From: Candidatus Omnitrophota bacterium
GTDB lineage: Bacteria; Omnitrophota; Gorgyraeia; Tantalellales; Tantalellaceae
Assembly: GCA_028717825.1 (NCBI GenBank)
Contig: JAQUNB010000027.1
Coordinates: 1 to 9,754, forward strand
Direction: 5' to 3'
Length of the DNA stretch: 9,754 bases
In this document: piece after piece, positions 6,309 through 9,754 of the stretch
Layout: every line of letters begins with the position of its first letter
Position numbering within the stretch: the stretch's first letter is position 1
Notes under the pieces: generated by a model
Seen by the model: only the letters and a program-made list of their open reading frames with translations
The model's database searches: none
Told to the model about the DNA's origin: nothing
Translations under genes and position numbers: made by a program

Positions 6309-7313
6309 TTATAAACAATCCGACGGATCCATCCGCTTTTTCATACTCACCGGTTTTTTATCGCTCTTTACCGGGGTTTTCATCTTCCAGTGCCGTATCG
6401 TCCTGCGCAAAGCTTCTTCCGTGGAAAATTCCGGTTTATATCCCAACACATTGACTGCCCTTGAGATATCATAAGCCCTATCCTTCATAAAAGCCTTTAT
6501 TATCCTCCTGACCGGAGAAATAAGCATAACCGGTTTCATGATCCACGAAGGAATAACCGGCGGCTTACTTCGCGACATCTCGTCGTAAGAGATCTCCAGA
6601 AATCTTTTCACCGTGAGAACTTCTTTGTCGGCGACCATAAATGTCCCCGTCAACGCTTCTTTTTTGGTAAGGGCATAGAGCAACACCTGTACAACATTTT
6701 CCAAATAGACCAAGTGAAGTTTTGAATCCGCCTCTAAGATCTTTAAAAGAGGCAGACGCCGCTTTTTTATTAGGTCAAAAAAGTCGTCCATCGCGTGCGG
6801 CTCGTCCTCGCCGTAAACCATACAAGGCCGAATTATAACGACATTCAGCCCTTTATCCCTATATTCCAAAACAACTTTTTCGGATTCGATCTTACTCCTT
6901 CCGTAAGGGCTGGTGGCTACATATGGCAGATCTTCGGTCAAAGGCACATCTTTATTGCCGGAAATAACAGCCACGGAACTTGTATAGATAAGCCTCTCCG
7001 TGTTATATTTGAGACAGCATTCACAAATATTCCTCGTTCCCCCAACGTTGATCTGACTAAGGACGGATTCATTCTTCTCCGTTACTTCCGCGGCACAGTG
7101 ATATACTACCTCCGGTTTTATTTCCGCGAAAACTTTATCAAGAAAGAAATTGTCGGTAATATCGGCGATCACCAGTTTAACTTTCAATTTTTCGACTTCC
7201 TGTGTCTTGCTCGTCCCCCGGATAAGACAAAATATCTCATGATCGAGCCTTGAAAGCGCTTTGACAAGGCTGAGCCCGATAAACCCCGTGGCCCCCGTAA
7301 CAAGTATTCTCAT
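6309..7313 (-). CDS. NAD(P)-dependent epimerase/dehydratase-like (extended SDR)
   Basis: An extended short-chain dehydrogenase/reductase of 334 residues, of the kind acting on nucleotide sugars or on 3-beta-hydroxysteroid-like or flavonol-like substrates; the exact substrate cannot be read from the sequence. Seen: Rossmann motif TGATGFIG (6-13), an acidic residue pair after strand 3 (ADITD, 50-54), HCAA (72-75), the TSS serine region (111-113), catalytic YxxxK in SPYGRSK (Tyr137, Lys141) and RPCMVYG (162-168). The C-terminal 25 residues are lysine-rich and probably unstructured. The ATG at 7313 overlaps the SemiSWEET stop (ATGA) and has AAGGA six bases upstream, so the two are translationally coupled. 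Pairing with a sugar transporter weakly favours a carbohydrate role. The stop lies next to a palindromic heptamer array. Confidence 0.88.
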   Translation of the reverse strand: MRILVTGATGFIGLSLVKALSRLDHEIFCLIRGTSKTQEVEKLKVKLVIADITDNFFLDKVFAEIKPEVVYHCAAEVTEKNESVLSQINVGGTRNICECCLKYNTERLIYTSSVAVISGNKDVPLTEDLPYVATSPYGRSKIESEKVVLEYRDKGLNVVIIRPCMVYGEDEPHAMDDFFDLIKKRRLPLLKILEADSKLHLVYLENVVQVLLYALTKKEALTGTFMVADKEVLTVKRFLEISYDEMSRSKPPVIPSWIMKPVMLISPVRRIIKAFMKDRAYDISRAVNVLGYKPEFSTEEALRRTIRHWKMKTPVKSDKKPVSMKKRMDPSDCL

Positions 7314-7582
7314 ATTTCATCCTTTCGTCCAAGAAGTTTTTTAACTACTATAAAAAAACACAGGATAAAAGAAGCGCTATTGGCCAATATGATCGGTAAT
7401 TTCCACAGAAGAAGGCCGTAAATAAGCCAGAACACTATACCTGTCGTAAGCACAACATACATATACAAAGAAATGTCCCTGACATGTCCTGTTTTCAATA
7501 TCTTGATGATCTGTGGGATAAAGCAAACTGTTGTAAGAAATCCACCTAAGAGGCCTATCGTATCGATCTGTATTTCAGTCAT
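7310..7582 (-). CDS. SemiSWEET-type sugar transporter (PQ-loop/MtN3 family)
   Basis: A 90-residue membrane protein with three predicted helices (about 8-28, 38-58, 62-82). It carries the family signature CFIPQ with Pro23-Gln24 in helix 1, DISLYMY at the start of helix 2, Trp52 and PIILANS with Asn68. In this family conserved Trp and Asn residues in these helices line the sugar pocket, and the protein works as a homodimer exporting or importing small sugars down a gradient. The length is normal for bacterial SemiSWEETs. The frame opens upstream with a TTG at 7603, but the ATG at 7582 is preferred: GGGGG lies eight bases upstream and the family begins there. Leader repeat copy B occupies the upstream region up to 7670. 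The stop overlaps the epimerase ATG. Substrate unknown. Confidence 0.92.
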   Translation of the reverse strand: MTEIQIDTIGLLGGFLTTVCFIPQIIKILKTGHVRDISLYMYVVLTTGIVFWLIYGLLLWKLPIILANSASFILCFFIVVKKLLGRKDEI

Positions 7583-7587
7583 GTAAG

Positions 7588-7670
7588 TTACCCCCGTAAT
7601 CAAAAGGTTGATTTGTGAACAATGAAAAACCGTTTTTGTTCATAGTACTGTTTCTCGTAGCCGCTTCACA
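7588..7670 (-). repeat. 82-bp dispersed leader repeat, copy B (upstream of SemiSWEET)
   Basis: Second copy of the repeat found at 4121-4202, same strand and same placement relative to a start codon. The stem GAGAAAC/GTTTTTC is kept (7 bp) though its outer pairs are lost here. The small hairpin AATCA/TGATT is kept with a pair that is Watson-Crick here and wobble in copy A. It ends in the GGGGG that serves as ribosome-binding site. Further upstream no clear promoter boxes are visible. Confidence 0.7.
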
Positions 7671-7710
7671 AATTTGTTATGTCTTCATGTTAAGAAGTGT
7701 GTTCTTCTAC

Positions 7711-7739
7711 TAAAAACGGTTACAGCAAAGTACCGTTCT
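7711..7739 (-). terminator. Possible intrinsic terminator after uvrB
   Basis: On the minus strand AACGGT (7737-7732) pairs with ACCGTT (7720-7715) around an 11-base loop. Allowing a G-U pair, the stem extends to 8 bp. The 3' arm runs into five T residues (7716-7712). It lies about 260 bases past the uvrB stop and 41 bases before leader repeat B, so it could separate the uvrB transcript from the SemiSWEET operon. The stem is short and the T-run partly pairs, so strength is uncertain. Its sequence also resembles the stem region of the leader repeat, so it may be a diverged partial copy. Confidence 0.4.
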
Positions 7740-7775
7740 CTTGCATCTGTTTCGGCTTTTTTCGACATGCTTCTT

Positions 7776-7887
7776 TCGTCCATCGTCCTTCGTCTCTCGT
7801 AACGTGGGCCATGGGCCGATACGACCCCCCCCCCAGTCACTAGCCACGTCCGTCCCGCGCAGCGAACGGTCGTCTGTCGTCCCTCGT
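7776..7887. repeat. Composite spacer repeats with C10 tract
   Basis: Part of the 414-base gene-free spacer between uvrB and the SemiSWEET gene. 7776-7800 is a TCGTCnn heptamer array. 7801-7848 is an inverted copy of the cassette at 4251-4294, here interrupted by ten consecutive C residues (7825-7834). 7861-7887 repeats 4509-4535 in the same orientation with 3 mismatches. The same three modules therefore occur at both loci but in a different arrangement. No coding potential. Confidence 0.6.
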
Positions 7888-7895
7888 TTTCATCG

Positions 7896-7997
7896 GTGCC
7901 ATATCACCATATACGTTCTTAAAGCCGCATCGCCGCCAGTGCCACTATATACGTTCTTTGAACCGCATCGTTCTCATCGGCACGATATATGATATAC
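7896..7997. repeat. 38-bp imperfect tandem repeat ending at uvrB stop
   Basis: The block with core ATATACGTTCTT, then CCGCATCG, occurs at 7909 and again 38 bases later at 7947. It is followed by TCATCGGCACG plus a GATATAC end, which matches the palindromic element at 6269-6292 (one mismatch in 24). The last base overlaps the uvrB stop codon (TAG, 7999-7997). Non-coding. Confidence 0.55.
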
Positions 7998-9754
7998 TAT
8001 TTTTTAACCATCTTCTTAAGCCTTGCGATCTGGTCGCGGTAAACTATGGCTTTTTCGAATTGTAAGTTCCGTGCGGCTTCCTCCATATCCCTTTCAAGCT
8101 CCGCAACAACTTCATTTATATCATAAACTTCATCAGTTTCGCCAGTAACATCTTGAACAATTTCTTTCGCCTTTTTATAAGATTCTATCCCCTCTTTAAT
8201 GGCCTTTTCGATAGTTTTCGGGGTTATATTGTGAGTTTTATTGAAGCTAACCTGTTTTTCGCGCCTTTTGTCCGTTATCTCGATCGTTTTTCTCATCGAC
8301 TCCGTCATTGTGTCGGCATACAAAATTACCTCGCCGTTGACGTTCCTCGCGGCCCTGCCCGCGACCTGAAGAAGCGACGTCCCGCTTCGCAAAAAACCTT
8401 CTTTATCAGCGTCGAGAACCGCAACCAGAGACACTTCCGGAAGGTCCAGCCCCTCGCGAAGAAGATTTATACCGACAAGACAATCGAATTTTCCTAACCG
8501 CAGATCGCGTATTATTTCTATCCTGTCGAGCGTATTGATCTCCGAATGAAGATACTTGACTCGAAGCTTCATCTCTTTCAGGAATCTCGTAAGCTCTTCC
8601 GCTAACCGCTTAGTTAATGTCGTTACCAGAACCCTTTCATTCTTCTTCGCACGCTTCTTTACTTCCTCAATCAGATCATATATCTGATCCTTGGTGGATC
8701 TCACACTGATAGGCGGATCCACTAGTCCCGTCGGCCGTATTATCTGTTCCGCAACTACAGCGCTTTTGGAGACTTCATATTCGGTCGGGGTCGCCGAGAC
8801 AAAGATCATTTTTCTGACCAGTTCCATGAATTCCTCGAACTTCAAGGGCCTGTTATCCAGCGCCGACGGCAAACGGAATCCGTAGTCCACCAAGGTCTGC
8901 TTTCGCGCCTGATCACCGTTATACATAGCATGCAACTGAGGGAGCGTAACATGGGACTCATCGATTATAACGAGATAATCGTCACCAAAATAGTCCAAAA
9001 GACACCAGGGCCGAGTACCCGGGAGCCTCCCCGAGAGATGCCTTGAATAATTTTCAATACCGTTGCAGTATCCAAGTTCATTCAGCATCTCCATATCATA
9101 TTTCGTGCGTGAGAGGAGCCTTTGCGCCTCGAGAAGTTTTCCCTGTGTTTTCAGTTCCGAGATCCGTTCATTAAGCTCTTCCTCTATCGACTTCACGGCA
9201 CCTTTGACCTTTTCTTCCGTCATTACGAAGTGTTTTGCCGGATAGATCGCCAGTTTTTTCAAATTGGATAAGATATCGCCGGAAATAGGATCTATCTCCG
9301 ATATACGAGTAATTTCTTCCCCTGAAAACTCGACCCTGAAAGCGGTCTGTTTATACGCAGGGTATATCTCGACGATATCGCCTTTTGCCCTGAATTTTCC
9401 CCTTGAGAGCTCAAGGTTGTTCCTCTCATATTGGATATCTACCAGTTTCTTTAAAAATTCTTTTCTGGAGAAATTGTTCCCTATCTCCACCTCAACCAGC
9501 ATGCTTGAATAATCTTCCGGCGAACCCAAACCATAAATACACGAGACGCTCGCGACTATAAGGACATCGCTTCTGGAAAAAAGAGAACTTGTCGCCGATA
9601 GCCTCAGACGATCTATGTCCTCATTTATCGACGCGTCTTTTTCGATATAGACATCTGTTTGAGGGACATACGCTTCCGGCTGATAATAATCATAATATCT
9701 TACGAAATACTCTACCGCATTATTGGGGAAAAAAGCCTTGAACTCCGCGAAAAG
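7997..9754 (-). CDS. uvrB: UvrABC system protein B, 5'-truncated by window edge
   Basis: Damage-verifying helicase-like subunit of nucleotide excision repair; it receives DNA from UvrA and recruits UvrC for incision. 585 residues are visible and the frame is open to the right edge. About 85 N-terminal residues, including Walker A, are missing compared with the usual 660-680. Visible residue numbering: the beta-hairpin that clamps DNA, YYDYYQPEAYVPQTD (20-34); SCIYGLGSPEDY (71-82); ENYSRHLSGR (234-243); Walker B-type IIDESH (263-268); FVSATPTEYE (318-327); the helicase segments LVGINLLREGLDLPE (426-440) and QVAGRAARN (463-471). A C-terminal UVR domain (about 547-583), VAELERDMEEAARNLQFEKA onward, binds UvrC. 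The TAG stop touches a repeat block. No frameshift is seen. Confidence 0.97.
   Translation of the reverse strand, partial: LFAEFKAFFPNNAVEYFVRYYDYYQPEAYVPQTDVYIEKDASINEDIDRLRLSATSSLFSRSDVLIVASVSCIYGLGSPEDYSSMLVEVEIGNNFSRKEFLKKLVDIQYERNNLELSRGKFRAKGDIVEIYPAYKQTAFRVEFSGEEITRISEIDPISGDILSNLKKLAIYPAKHFVMTEEKVKGAVKSIEEELNERISELKTQGKLLEAQRLLSRTKYDMEMLNELGYCNGIENYSRHLSGRLPGTRPWCLLDYFGDDYLVIIDESHVTLPQLHAMYNGDQARKQTLVDYGFRLPSALDNRPLKFEEFMELVRKMIFVSATPTEYEVSKSAVVAEQIIRPTGLVDPPISVRSTKDQIYDLIEEVKKRAKKNERVLVTTLTKRLAEELTRFLKEMKLRVKYLHSEINTLDRIEIIRDLRLGKFDCLVGINLLREGLDLPEVSLVAVLDADKEGFLRSGTSLLQVAGRAARNVNGEVILYADTMTESMRKTIEITDKRREKQVSFNKTHNITPKTIEKAIKEGIESYKKAKEIVQDVTGETDEVYDINEVVAELERDMEEAARNLQFEKAIVYRDQIARLKKMVKK

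Noticed and set aside
7583..7603. Longer SemiSWEET starting at TTG 7603
   Set aside because: A TTG start inside leader repeat B, with the GGGGG ribosome-binding site lying downstream of it; the ATG at 7582 fits better.

Overview
The window reads as one chromosomal stretch of a Gram-negative-type, moderately AT-rich bacterium in which every recognisable protein gene lies on the minus strand. The order in transcription direction is uvrB (start beyond the right edge), a SemiSWEET sugar transporter, an NAD-dependent epimerase-like protein, rnz, queH, tilS, ftsH and folP (end beyond the left edge). The gene set is housekeeping. The tilS-ftsH-folP order is seen in many bacteria. The short TilS, the small stand-alone QueH and the unusual repeat-filled spacers resemble uncultured lineages such as Omnitrophota. 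That placement is inference and cannot be settled from this sequence alone.

Region by region. Positions 7997-9754 hold most of uvrB (nucleotide excision repair). Positions 7583-7996 are a gene-free spacer with a terminator-like hairpin and several repeat types. Positions 6309-7582 are a translationally coupled SemiSWEET/epimerase pair with an ATGA overlap. A palindromic heptamer array (6222-6307) separates them from rnz (5300-6208). A cargo-free inverted-repeat element fills the rnz-queH gap. queH (4522-5082) is followed by a dense 400-base patchwork of repeats, then tilS (3117-4118) and ftsH (1045-2985), which has its own good sigma70-type promoter. Between ftsH and folP sits a second copy of the inverted-repeat element, here carrying a broken four-helix-bundle (23S rRNA intervening-sequence protein family) gene.

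Functionally, rnz, queH and tilS are three consecutive tRNA maturation genes (3' trimming, queuosine at position 34, lysidine at position 34). They are followed by FtsH membrane proteolysis and folate synthesis. The gaps between several genes suggest separate transcription units running the same way rather than one tight operon.

The most unusual content is in the spacers. Most longer spacers hold degenerate tandem repeats with a 7-base period (one has a 10-base period), several arranged as large palindromes, and repeat families recur at two or more loci. One family has shared ends (51 bp and 46 bp) around either a four-helix-bundle gene (479-960) or only 27 bp (5113-5236). This looks like an autonomous/non-autonomous pair of a small mobile element. 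A different repeat of about 82 bp lies directly upstream of the start codons of both tilS and the SemiSWEET gene and may be a shared leader.
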